From positions 1-62,378 of the forward strand of contig NZ_BILW01000038.1 in assembly GCF_004000765.1 (NCBI RefSeq): a stretch of DNA of 62,378 bases, in the 5' to 3' direction. Source of the DNA: Paenibacillus chondroitinus NBRC 15376 (lineage in GTDB: Bacteria; Bacillota; Bacilli; Paenibacillales; NBRC-103111). Shown piece after piece: positions 25,563 through 33,657 of this stretch. The notes under the pieces are model-generated. The model was not told the origin of the DNA. It did not search any database and saw nothing but the letters and a program-made list of their open reading frames with translations. A program made the position numbers and the translations under genes. Positions within the stretch are counted from its first letter, which is position 1; each line of letters begins with the position of its first letter.

Positions 25563-26441
25563 CTACCCGCTGGTTTGTTCCTGTTTGCGGAACTTGCCGG
25601 GGGGTAGTTTTTTTTCTTGTTTGAACGTATGAGTAAAATAATGAACGGATGAAAAGCCAGTAACCTCCGCAATTTCGTTAATCGAAAGCTCACTTGTCAG
25701 CAGCAGGTGGGCTGCTTGGCGTATGCGCTCACTGCGGATGAAATCCGTATAGGTTTCGTGAATTCCCTCGGAAAATAAGCGCGAAAGATGGCGCTCGGAA
25801 ACATTGAGATAGCCGGCGACATCGCTAAGGTGAAGAGGTTGTGACAGGTTGTCGCGGATATACAGTTTGGCCCGCTGCAGCAGGATATTTGTATTTTTAC
25901 GGATGACAATAGGTTTGCCTGTCTCTTTGCCGAATAAGCTGAGAAACGACACGAGCAGTGTGTAAGCTAACGTTGGAACGGCTGCAACAGGCAAGCTGCC
26001 ATGATTCTCACGAATCAAAAGCGACTTCCACAAAAGGGCCGTCGGGTGATGGTCACCGTCATATAGACAAACCTCAGCATGTTCAGCTAGATCCTGAAAG
26101 GCATCTCGCATCGTATCTTCACTTTGTGTTTCATCCAGTTCGAATGCGACGAACATAATAAAGAGGCCTTTTTGGGTGCGGATTTGATGTTTGATGCCGG
26201 GTCTGGAGCAAAAATGCGTACCTGCGCGCAGCGGGTAGAGGACACCTTCTTCGGTATATTCGCCTTCTCCGCCAATGACATAGCAAACTTCAAAGAAAGA
26301 ATGTTTATGGGGCTGGTTATCGAAGAGGCATGGATCTACGCCCCAATATTGAATTTTAAAGCATGCCGCAGGTCCATGAATGACGGTTGCCACCTCGTTC
26401 AGCAGGGATCTGGTTTCTTTGCACATGTACACATGCATCAT
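25563..26441 (-). CDS. AraC family transcriptional regulator (second)
   Basis: A 292-residue regulator with a cupin-type N-terminus (HKHSFFEVCYVIGGEGEYTE, residues ~45-64, and RPGIKHQIRT) and a C-terminal double helix-turn-helix (about 195-285) with DVAGYLNVSERHLSRLF and IAEVTGFSSVHYFTHTFKQE. The HKH..E pattern suggests a metal- or ligand-binding cupin. It is the same length as the first AraC protein but differs clearly in sequence. It is divergent from the second dioxygenase-like gene at 26565. The start could be one of several closely spaced ATGs (26441 to 26426). Confidence 0.9.
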   Translation of the reverse strand: MMHVYMCKETRSLLNEVATVIHGPAACFKIQYWGVDPCLFDNQPHKHSFFEVCYVIGGEGEYTEEGVLYPLRAGTHFCSRPGIKHQIRTQKGLFIMFVAFELDETQSEDTMRDAFQDLAEHAEVCLYDGDHHPTALLWKSLLIRENHGSLPVAAVPTLAYTLLVSFLSLFGKETGKPIVIRKNTNILLQRAKLYIRDNLSQPLHLSDVAGYLNVSERHLSRLFSEGIHETYTDFIRSERIRQAAHLLLTSELSINEIAEVTGFSSVHYFTHTFKQEKKLPPGKFRKQEQTSG

Positions 26442-26564
26442 CCTTCATGTCCTTATTTTGCAAAAAGCTGTCCTTTGCAGAAAAAGACAGTTCTCTCTTT
26501 CATTCCTTATAATTATAGATAAGAAAGCGGTTTATAATCAACTTCAATGATGGAGGAATGAATA

Positions 26565-27338
26565 GTGATTACTCGTGAGGATGTAGAATTTTATAAAGAA
26601 AATGGGTATTTGCTTGTTAAAGGGGTATTCAATCAGCAAGAAGTAGAGGAAATGAGGCAAGCTGTAGAAGAAATTATTATTCGCGCCGCTGAGGCCAAAG
26701 CAGACCGTAATGATCAATGGAGGGGGGATTTCCTTCCACCGGAAGAGCTGAAGAAGCTGGTTTTAAAAGGCTTCCACGACGTGCACTATCACGATGCTGC
26801 GTTTATGCGCGCTGTGATTCATCCTAATATGGCGGCTGTGCTGCAGCAAATCATTGGACCTAACGTTCAGCTGCATCATTCCAAAATGCTCGTGAAGCCT
26901 CCGGAAAATGGTGCTGCCTTCCCTATGCATCAGGATCACCCTTACTTTCCGCATGAGAAACATACGATGCTTGCTGCAAGCGTGCATTTGGATTATGCGG
27001 ATGAGGAGAACGGCTGCCTGCGAGTGATTCCGGGTTCGCACCGCTCAGGCAGCATTCCGCACGTGGGTCAGCATTACTTGAACCATAAAGAGTATCCCGT
27101 CAAAGAAGGCACGCCTTGTGTGGCTGAAGCCGGCGATGTGCTGTTCTTTAACTACTTGACGATTCATGGCTCGGAATCGAATCGGAGTTCTAGAACAAGA
27201 CGGAATGTGTTGTTCCAGTATCGTGATCCGAGCGATTTCCCGACGGAGAATACGCATTTTGACTGGGGCATGGGCCTCATGGTCACAGGGAAAAACCCGC
27301 ATTTCACGAAGGTGAAACCGGAATATAAAATTCTTTGA
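26565..27338 (+). CDS. phytanoyl-CoA dioxygenase (PhyH) family protein (second)
   Basis: A 257-residue Fe(II)/2-oxoglutarate-dependent oxygenase-like protein, more typical of the family than the first. Ligands: His122 and Asp124 (FPMHQDHPYF) and His201 (YLTIHGSESN), then the Arg-rich RSSRTRRNVLFQY stretch that would hold 2-oxoglutarate. GLN-like N-terminus EFYKENGYLLVKGVFNQQEV is the common PhyH start. Start is a GTG at 26565 after GATGGAGG. Probably controlled by the divergent AraC gene. Confidence 0.88.
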   Translation: MITREDVEFYKENGYLLVKGVFNQQEVEEMRQAVEEIIIRAAEAKADRNDQWRGDFLPPEELKKLVLKGFHDVHYHDAAFMRAVIHPNMAAVLQQIIGPNVQLHHSKMLVKPPENGAAFPMHQDHPYFPHEKHTMLAASVHLDYADEENGCLRVIPGSHRSGSIPHVGQHYLNHKEYPVKEGTPCVAEAGDVLFFNYLTIHGSESNRSSRTRRNVLFQYRDPSDFPTENTHFDWGMGLMVTGKNPHFTKVKPEYKIL

Positions 27339-27345
27339 GGATGAG

Positions 27346-27368
27346 AAGGCGCCTGCGGGTGCCTTTTT
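27346..27368 (+). terminator. terminator after the second dioxygenase gene
   Basis: AAGGCGCC, loop TGCG, GGTGCCTTTTT: short GC-rich stem with a T-run. Confidence 0.75.
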
Positions 27369-27447
27369 CGTTGTCAGGTAGGGTTCTACTTTTGGACATT
27401 CTGTTGTAGGATAGTTAGTAAATATGTGGAAATTGGATGGTGATTTC

Positions 27448-28212
27448 TTGGACTGGACGCGAAGTGAACTAAAGGGACGAGCCAAGCAAGTCTTGCGAAC
27501 GTCCTACTGGAAGGCTTTTCTCGTAAGCCTGCTGCTAGCTGTGCTGAGCGGAGGGGTGTCGAGCTGTTCCTTCAATTCGAACGGTGGGACTTCGGTCAAA
27601 TTTCCCTTGACCGGCAGTCACGACAGTTGGACCGATTTTTATAACAGCCCGGTATTTGTTGCCGTCGTTGTTGGCGCGATCTTGTTATTTATTTTCCTTA
27701 TCCTTGCATCCATTGCGTTTCATGTTTTTGTTACAGCGCCTTTCGAAGTAAGCGTTATGCAATATTTTAAACAGGCTGCCTCTGAAGATGTGAATATGAA
27801 TTACCTGGTCTACTCGTTTCAAAAAGGCAGGTATTTAGCTATTGTTAAGGCAATGCTCTGGAAAAACTTTCTCAACTTTCTGTGGTTTTTGCTGCTGATC
27901 ATTCCGGGAATTGTAAAAGGTTATGCCTACAGCATGGTGCCCTTTCTTCTGGGAGACAATCCGGGGATTGGCACGAAAAGGGCGGTTGAGCTTAGCAATC
28001 GGATGACGAACGGGCATAAATGGAAAATGTTCGTCCTGGACCTTTCTTTCCTTGGATGGTATATCCTAGGTTTCCTGGCACTTGGCATCGGCGTTCTGTT
28101 CGTCATGCCGTATGATCACTCGACCAAGGCTGAGCTTTATAAAGTGCTCAGACAGCAGGCGCTGTATGATGGGCTTAGCAACAGCAAGGAATTAAATCTG
28201 TCCGAGGTATGA
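27448..28212 (+). CDS. DUF975 family membrane protein
   Basis: A 254-residue membrane protein. I start it at TTG 27448 (MDWTRSELKGRAKQVL) because GGATGGTGA lies just upstream and the family usually begins at this Arg-x-x-Leu-Lys helix; an ATG at 27424 is in frame but lacks a binding site. Hydrophobic segments: residues ~20-36, ~70-100, ~140-165, ~195-220. A cysteine pair near residue 40 (SSCSFNSNGG) is unusual and could face outside. The role of DUF975 proteins is unknown; some sit with lantibiotic or sporulation genes. Stands alone before a bidirectional terminator. Confidence 0.75.
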   Translation: MDWTRSELKGRAKQVLRTSYWKAFLVSLLLAVLSGGVSSCSFNSNGGTSVKFPLTGSHDSWTDFYNSPVFVAVVVGAILLFIFLILASIAFHVFVTAPFEVSVMQYFKQAASEDVNMNYLVYSFQKGRYLAIVKAMLWKNFLNFLWFLLLIIPGIVKGYAYSMVPFLLGDNPGIGTKRAVELSNRMTNGHKWKMFVLDLSFLGWYILGFLALGIGVLFVMPYDHSTKAELYKVLRQQALYDGLSNSKELNLSEV

Positions 28213-28232
28213 ATCATCGGCAGGCATATAAG

Positions 28233-28283
28233 AAGGACTTTCCCAATAAGGTCACATTAGACCTTGTTGGGAAAGTCCTTTTT
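28233..28283. terminator. strong bidirectional terminator
   Basis: AAGGACTTTCCCAA.AAGGTC pairs with GACCTT.TTGGGAAAGTCCTT across a 6-nt loop; T-run on + and A-rich start on -. Ends the DUF975 and HAD genes. Confidence 0.9.
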
Positions 28284-29074
28284 CATGGCTGCACGATATC
28301 TAGCAGCTCCACTAGTGCAGCAATTTCATGGCTCGGCAAGTTGTGCGGCGGCGCCGTCCGCTGATGATGATTGATCCAAACATTTCGCATGCCTATCGCT
28401 AAAGCACCTTTGATATCGGTATCGAGATTATCACCGACCATAAGTGCTTCTTCCGCCGTGACACCGAGCAGCTCCAAAGCGTGCTCAAAAATAGACGGAT
28501 CAGGCTTCCCGCGGCCAAAGGTACCGGAAATCAAGATATGATCAAAGTAATCCGCCAGCCCCGGAATACTATCTACCTTCTCCTGCTGCAGGTCAGGCGC
28601 GCCATTCGTTAACAAAAGCAGCTGATACTTCGGCCTTAAAGCCTTCAATACTTCGAAAGTGGTCTCATACACCAACGGACGCTCCCGACGCTCCTTAGCG
28701 AACCTCAGCGCAAGCGTTGCACCTAACTCCGGATCGTTAACGCCTAGTTGGAGCAGGCCCTGCGTCCACGCGCTTTTTTGATACTCTGGCGCTAATTGGC
28801 CCAGTTCCAGAAAGGCAGGATGCTCTTTCGCGTCAAATCTTCCCCACAGCGCTTCCAAATGGGTGACTTCAATCATTTTAGCATAGTCATAACAGGCCAT
28901 TTCCTCAAATAAACGTTCGGATAATGCGCGCACCTCGTGCTCTAATTCGGACGGATTTACGTTCACGGAAGCTGCCGCTGCCTCGCAAGTTGCCTCAAAT
29001 GCTTCCTGGATGCTTCTTTCATCCCACAATAACGTATTATCCAAATCGAAAATAATCGCTTTGATCGGCTTCAT
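28283..29074 (-). CDS. HAD family hydrolase (subfamily IA phosphatase)
   Basis: A 263-residue phosphatase-like protein. HAD motif I FDLDNTLLWD (nucleophile and acid Asp at residues ~9 and 11), motif II LLLTNGAP, motif III Lys in FGRGKPDPSIF, motif IV GDNLDTDIKGA. The long helical cap (about 20-100) marks subfamily IA, close to YfnB/NANP-type phosphatases. I start it at 29074 because GGGAGGGATC lies upstream; the frame remains open to 29116. The substrate is unknown. Although next to phnX, another HAD protein, it is on the opposite strand and not part of that operon. Confidence 0.85.
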   Translation of the reverse strand: MKPIKAIIFDLDNTLLWDERSIQEAFEATCEAAAASVNVNPSELEHEVRALSERLFEEMACYDYAKMIEVTHLEALWGRFDAKEHPAFLELGQLAPEYQKSAWTQGLLQLGVNDPELGATLALRFAKERRERPLVYETTFEVLKALRPKYQLLLLTNGAPDLQQEKVDSIPGLADYFDHILISGTFGRGKPDPSIFEHALELLGVTAEEALMVGDNLDTDIKGALAIGMRNVWINHHQRTAPPHNLPSHEIAALVELLDIVQP

Positions 29075-29212
29075 TTCTATGATCCCTCCCAGTGTCCTAC
29101 CCTTAATTTCCAACATAATAACAAGGAAGTCAACAGAAAACTGAAGGATTGATTTTGAGTAAGATGATGTCGAAGCAATGAAATCAAATTAAATCAAATT
29201 AAAAACACATAT

Positions 29213-29255
29213 TTTACACGCGTTTAACGCTACGATTACAAATGCAGTTTATTAT
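29213..29255 (+). promoter_or_regulatory. PhoP-box promoter of phnX-phnW
   Basis: TTTACA (29213), TTAACG (29224) and ATTACA (29235) start exactly 11 bp apart; after a 9-bp gap comes the -10 TATTAT (29250-29255). This fits the known Bacillus PhoP site of TT(A/T/C)A(C/T)A repeats replacing the -35. Confidence 0.65.
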
Positions 29256-29329
29256 GTACCTATAGACGCAACCAAAACCAACAAAAGGTGCTCAAATAAC
29301 AAGTAAAACAGTCCTACAGGAGGGTTTCA

Positions 29330-30127
29330 ATGATACAGGCGGTTGTTTTTGATTGGGCGGGGACGATAGTGGACTATGGATGTTTTGCTCCCCTTAACGT
29401 ATTTATGGAGGTCTTCCAAAAAAGAGAGATTGCTATCACCTTATCAGAAGCGAGAGCGCCGATGGGACTTCTCAAACGCGATCATATCAGCGAAATTTTA
29501 AAAATGGAACGTGTCGCCGGCTTATGGCTTGAACGCTACGGGCAATTGCCGCAGGAAACGGACGTTGACGCACTTTATGCAGATTTTGAACCGATGATGC
29601 TAGCTGTAGTCCATGAATATGCTGAACCGGTCCCTGGTGCGCTTGCGCTCGTAGAACGTTTACGTCAAAACGGCATTCGAATCGGTTCCACAACGGGGTA
29701 CACGGCTGAGATGATGGCGATCGTCACGGTCGAAGCGAAAAAGCGCGGATATGCGCCGGACCACTTGGTTACGCCGAATGATGTGCCCGCAGGACGTCCA
29801 TATCCTTGGATGATCTACGAGAACGCAGCTGCTCTGAACGTGTATCCCATGTACAACGTAATGAAGGTGGGCGATACGGTCAGCGATATAAGGGAAGGCG
29901 TCAACGCCGGCACTTGGACAATTGGTGTGGTACTAGGAAGCAGTGAACTGGGCATGAGTGAAGCGGAAGTGGAAGCTTGTGATCCTGAAATTCTAAAAGC
30001 GCGAGTAGAAGCAGTCACGGCTAAGTTCCAAGAAGAAGGCGCTCATTATGTCATCCAAACCATTGGCGAGCTGGATCAGCTTATTCCGGTTATTAATCAA
30101 AAACTTCAAAGAGGTGAACGTCCATGA
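29330..30127 (+). CDS. phnX: phosphonoacetaldehyde hydrolase
   Basis: A 265-residue HAD enzyme that cleaves the C-P bond of phosphonoacetaldehyde to acetaldehyde and phosphate. The nucleophile is Asp8 in VVFDWAGTIVDYG, with Ala10 in the place typical of PhnX. Lys49 in MGLLKRDHI is the Schiff-base lysine specific to this family. TTGYTAEMM is motif II and KVGDTVSDIREG motif IV. AGGAGGG lies before the ATG. It overlaps phnW by four bases (ATGA), so the two consecutive steps of aminoethylphosphonate breakdown are coupled. PhoP-like repeats precede the gene. Confidence 0.96.
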   Translation: MIQAVVFDWAGTIVDYGCFAPLNVFMEVFQKREIAITLSEARAPMGLLKRDHISEILKMERVAGLWLERYGQLPQETDVDALYADFEPMMLAVVHEYAEPVPGALALVERLRQNGIRIGSTTGYTAEMMAIVTVEAKKRGYAPDHLVTPNDVPAGRPYPWMIYENAAALNVYPMYNVMKVGDTVSDIREGVNAGTWTIGVVLGSSELGMSEAEVEACDPEILKARVEAVTAKFQEEGAHYVIQTIGELDQLIPVINQKLQRGERP

Positions 30128-31251
30128 CAACAACGATGAATCAATTGCCGGATAACCCTTATTTATTGCTTACACCAGGCCCTCTGTCGACGAGTAAAAA
30201 AGTAAAAGCAGCGATGCTGCGCGATTGGTGCACATGGGACCAAGATTATAATCAACTCGTCCAGTCGATTCGCAGCCGATTAGTGACAATGGCTTCGAGC
30301 AAACCGGATGATTACACAACCGTGCTGATGCAGGGAAGCGGAACGTTCAGTGTTGAATCAGTCATTGGATCTGTGATTCCCAAAGACGGTAAGCTGCTAG
30401 TTTTGGCTAACGGAGCTTATGGCAAACGAATTGCCCAAATAGCGGAAGTCCTAGGCATCTACTCGATCGTTCTGGATGCGGGGGAAACGAAGCCGGTGAA
30501 TATTAAGCAGCTGGAGGAAGTGCTGAAGGTGGATTCGTCGATCACGCACGTGGCGGTTGTTCATGTGGAAACAACGACAGGGATGATGAATCCGATCGCT
30601 GATGTTGCTCGCATTGCCAAGCAATACGGCAAAACGCTGATTCTTGATGCGATGAGCTCTTTTGGCGGTATCCCGATGGATATCGCGGAACTGGACATCG
30701 ATTATTTAATCAGCAGCGCCAATAAATGCATTCAAGGCGTGCCTGGTTTTGGTTTTATCATTGCGCGTAAAGAATCACTGCTCAAATGTAAAGGAGTAGC
30801 ACGTTCCTTATCATTAGATCTCTATGATCAGTGGGAGACTATGGAGCAAGGTAATGGCAAATGGCGTTATACATCGCCAACGCATACCGTTCGGGCATTT
30901 GATCAAGCGCTCCAAGAGCTGGAGGAAGAAGGCGGCGTTGCGCGCAGATTCGAAAGATTCACCCGTAACCAACAAACGTTGGTTGCCGGCATGCAGCGGA
31001 TGGGGCTGCAGCCCTTACTTCCGACTGAGCTGCAGTCGCCGATCATTACTTCCTTCTTGTTTCCGGATTCGCCTGTGTTTTCCTTTGATGAGTTTTACGC
31101 ACGCATTAAACAAGAGGGGTTTGTTATCTACCCAGGCAAAATAACAGCTGCGGCTACGTTCCGAATCGGCAACATTGGCGATATTCATGGGCCCGACATT
31201 GAACGTCTGCTGCAAGGCATTGAAAGACAGTCTTTTTGGAAAACAACTTAA
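30124..31251 (+). CDS. phnW: 2-aminoethylphosphonate-pyruvate transaminase
   Basis: A 375-residue class V aminotransferase that moves the amino group of 2-aminoethylphosphonate to pyruvate, giving phosphonoacetaldehyde for PhnX. PLP-binding Lys201 is in SSANKCIQGVPGFGF. LLTPGPLSTSKKVK at the N-terminus and LMQGSGTFSVES are strongly characteristic of PhnW. The start overlaps the phnX stop (ATGA). No terminator follows directly; the next gene has its own PhoP-like promoter. Confidence 0.96.
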   Translation: MTTTMNQLPDNPYLLLTPGPLSTSKKVKAAMLRDWCTWDQDYNQLVQSIRSRLVTMASSKPDDYTTVLMQGSGTFSVESVIGSVIPKDGKLLVLANGAYGKRIAQIAEVLGIYSIVLDAGETKPVNIKQLEEVLKVDSSITHVAVVHVETTTGMMNPIADVARIAKQYGKTLILDAMSSFGGIPMDIAELDIDYLISSANKCIQGVPGFGFIIARKESLLKCKGVARSLSLDLYDQWETMEQGNGKWRYTSPTHTVRAFDQALQELEEEGGVARRFERFTRNQQTLVAGMQRMGLQPLLPTELQSPIITSFLFPDSPVFSFDEFYARIKQEGFVIYPGKITAAATFRIGNIGDIHGPDIERLLQGIERQSFWKTT

Positions 31252-31281
31252 AAACAACTAATAAAATATAAACACAAATAA

Positions 31282-31324
31282 TTTACGTGCATTTAATACT
31301 GGTTTTACAATTCTAAATTATACT
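31282..31324 (+). promoter_or_regulatory. PhoP-box promoter of the phosphonate transporter
   Basis: TTTACG (31282), TTAATA (31293) and TTTACA (31304) are 11 bp apart; a 9-bp gap then leads to TATACT (31319-31324). Same geometry as the phnX promoter, and the two share further matching bases in AAACACA and around the repeats. Confidence 0.65.
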
Positions 31325-31384
31325 AATATTTATCAGGTGATAGATAGTCAAACCGATAATTCGAATGAAGGTGGGAGTAAGAAG

Positions 31385-32488
31385 ATGAAGAAATCACTGG
31401 GAAGTGCAGTAGCGTTGTTGACAGTTGCTTTCATGTTAGGGGCTTGCGGCGGGAAAGCGGTTGGTACAGACGGAGCGAAGACAAGTGCTGCTCCGGCAGC
31501 AAGCGCAAGCGCAGATGTAACAGTGGATACAAAAAGCAAGGATCTAACGGTTTACACGGCTTTGGAAGATGATCAAATCAAAACTTATCTCACGACTTTC
31601 AAAGCGAAATATCCCGATGTCAAAGTTAACATTGTTCGTGATTCCACGGGAATTGTGACAGCGAAATTACTTGCTGAGAAAGACAATACACAAGCAGACG
31701 TAGTATGGGGCTTAGCGGCAACAAGCTTGCTCGTTCTTGACCAGAACAGCATGTTAGAGCCTTACGCGCCAAAAGGCGTAGAGCGCATTCTTCCTGATTT
31801 TAAAGACAAAAATGCAGTAACGCACTGGGTTGGTATCGATGCGTGGGAAACAGCGTTCATCGTGAACAAAGTTGAGATGGAGAAACGTAAACTGGCCATT
31901 CCTCAATCTTATGAGGATCTGGTGAAGCCGGAATACAAAGGGCTGATCACCATGCCGAATCCTTCGTCTTCAGGGACTGGTTTCCTGACAGTTTCCGGAT
32001 TGGTTCAATTGAAAGGCAACGACGCTGCATGGGATTATATGAACAAATTGCATAACAACATTGCGATGTATGTCCACTCCGGTTCCAAACCTGCTAAATT
32101 AGCCGGTACTGGCGAATATCCAATTGGTATTTCCTTTGGTTACCGCGGCATTCAAGAGAAGAAAGCAGGTTCTCCGGTTGAAGTTGTCTTCCCGAAAGAA
32201 GGCTCCGGTTGGGACGTTGAAGCGAATGCTTTGATGAAGAAGAAGGTCGTGAAACAAGTAGCGAAAGACTTCTTGGATTGGGCAATCACGGATGATGTGA
32301 TGAAAGAATACAACAAAAACTACGCCATCCTTGCGGTTAAAACAGATTCTGCCAAAATCCCAGATGGTTACAGTGTAGATCCAGTGAAACAACTTATCAA
32401 AAACGATCTGAATGACGCTGCGAAAAAACGTGACAGTGTTCTAGCTGAGTGGGACAAGCGCTTCAACGCAAAAAACGAACCCAAATAA
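31385..32488 (+). CDS. phosphonate (AEP) ABC transporter substrate-binding lipoprotein
   Basis: A 367-residue lipoprotein with signal peptide and lipobox MLGACGG (Cys near residue 21), then a low-complexity Ala/Ser spacer. The mature part (LTVYTALEDDQIKTYLTTF..., VVWGLAATSLLVL) is like iron/AEP-type binding proteins (family of FbpA, PhnS2). It would capture 2-aminoethylphosphonate at the outer membrane face for the ATPase and permease that follow. I start it at 31385 after GGTGGGAG; the frame is open to 31337. The ligand is inferred from the adjacent phnXW genes. Confidence 0.88.
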   Translation: MKKSLGSAVALLTVAFMLGACGGKAVGTDGAKTSAAPAASASADVTVDTKSKDLTVYTALEDDQIKTYLTTFKAKYPDVKVNIVRDSTGIVTAKLLAEKDNTQADVVWGLAATSLLVLDQNSMLEPYAPKGVERILPDFKDKNAVTHWVGIDAWETAFIVNKVEMEKRKLAIPQSYEDLVKPEYKGLITMPNPSSSGTGFLTVSGLVQLKGNDAAWDYMNKLHNNIAMYVHSGSKPAKLAGTGEYPIGISFGYRGIQEKKAGSPVEVVFPKEGSGWDVEANALMKKKVVKQVAKDFLDWAITDDVMKEYNKNYAILAVKTDSAKIPDGYSVDPVKQLIKNDLNDAAKKRDSVLAEWDKRFNAKNEPK

Positions 32489-32507
32489 TAAACGGCAAAC
32501 CGAGAAA

Positions 32508-32545
32508 GAGGCTGACTGCGAACCATGCTTGCAGCAGCCTTTTTT
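32508..32545 (+). terminator. hairpin between the binding-protein and ATPase genes
   Basis: GAGGCTG.CTGC pairs with GCAG.CAGCC, then six T. It probably limits read-through, so the binding protein can be made in excess; the ATPase gene has its own promoter just after. Confidence 0.7.
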
Positions 32546-32555
32546 CTATTACCTT

Positions 32556-32587
32556 TTTACAAAGCGATAACATATCACACTTATACT
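32556..32587 (+). promoter_or_regulatory. PhoP-box-like promoter of ATPase gene
   Basis: TTTACA (32556) and ATAACA (32567) are 11 bp apart; after 9 bp comes TATACT (32582-32587). Two repeats rather than three, but the spacing to -10 equals that at phnX and the binding-protein gene. Confidence 0.5.
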
Positions 32588-32619
32588 AAAGCTAATAAGA
32601 CTAAGGAGGCTGCTTGATC

Positions 32620-33657
32620 ATGACACAAGCTTACTTGTCCATTCAAGGGGTAAATAAAACATTTGGATTTTTCAGCGCTTTGAACAATATTCATATTGAT
32701 ATTCAGAAAAATGAGTTCATTTGTTTATTAGGCCCAAGCGGTTGCGGTAAAACAACATTGCTTCGCATTATTGCAGGATTAGAGAAACCGACACAAGGAC
32801 GGATTACGGTTGACGGGAAGGACATTACCCAGCTGCCGCCAGCGAAAAGAAATTTCGGCATGGTGTTTCAGTCGTATGCGCTTTTTCCGAATCTCACGGC
32901 TTATCAGAATGTAGCTTATGGCTTGCAGGGCAAGAAATGGAAGAAGAAAGAGATTGACGAGAAAGTAAGGGAAGTCCTGAATCTAGTGGATCTGCTGCAC
33001 CTCCATGATCGCTACCCGGCACAAATGTCCGGCGGACAGCAGCAGCGTGTGGCGTTGGCTCGTGCTATTGTACTGTCTCCAGATTTCTTGCTGCTGGATG
33101 AACCTCTTTCCGCGTTAGATGCCAAAGTTCGGGTGAAACTTCGCGAGCAAATTTGCGAGCTGCAGGACAAGCTTGGCATTACAACCGTGATGGTCACGCA
33201 CGATCAAGAGGAAGCGCTCACGATGGCAGATCGCATTGTGGTGATGAAAAACTCCGAAGTCGTGCAAATGGGAACGCCGGAACAAGTCTATGAAACACCG
33301 AATTCGGCATTTGTCGCTGATTTTATCGGATCAATTAATTTCTTGGAAAACGGGGAGCAAGGAAGTCTTGCGCAGCGTAGAAGTCTTGCCATTCGTCCAG
33401 AGCATATTCGCCTGTCAGCCTCTGGCTCAAGCAATGGAGTGAAGGCGGTTGTCAAGCATGTCGAGTTCCGTGGAGCTTTCTACCGAGTGACGCTTCAGCC
33501 CACTGCAGGCTCCGGTTACCAGCATGTAATCCTTGCAGTTGATGTCTCTTCACAAGCTGCGCATCAATTGAGGCTTGTCAAACATGCCGAAGTATTCGTT
33601 GAATTCCCGCAGGAAAAGATGATCACATTCCCAGTTGATTCTATGGTAGGTGCCTAA
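32620..33657 (+). CDS. phosphonate ABC transporter ATP-binding protein (PhnT2/PotA-like)
   Basis: A 345-residue ATPase of the spermidine/iron/AEP importer type. Walker A is GPSGCGKTTLLR (about residue 38), the Q loop FQSYALFPNLTAYQNV, signature MSGGQQQRVALARA, Walker B LLLDEPLSALD, and the H-loop VTHDQEEA. A C-terminal TOBE-like domain (residues ~270-345) is present. GGAGG lies 11 bases before ATG 32620; a TTG at 32614 is an alternative start. It ends one base before the permease ATG, so the two are coupled. Confidence 0.92.
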   Translation: MTQAYLSIQGVNKTFGFFSALNNIHIDIQKNEFICLLGPSGCGKTTLLRIIAGLEKPTQGRITVDGKDITQLPPAKRNFGMVFQSYALFPNLTAYQNVAYGLQGKKWKKKEIDEKVREVLNLVDLLHLHDRYPAQMSGGQQQRVALARAIVLSPDFLLLDEPLSALDAKVRVKLREQICELQDKLGITTVMVTHDQEEALTMADRIVVMKNSEVVQMGTPEQVYETPNSAFVADFIGSINFLENGEQGSLAQRRSLAIRPEHIRLSASGSSNGVKAVVKHVEFRGAFYRVTLQPTAGSGYQHVILAVDVSSQAAHQLRLVKHAEVFVEFPQEKMITFPVDSMVGA

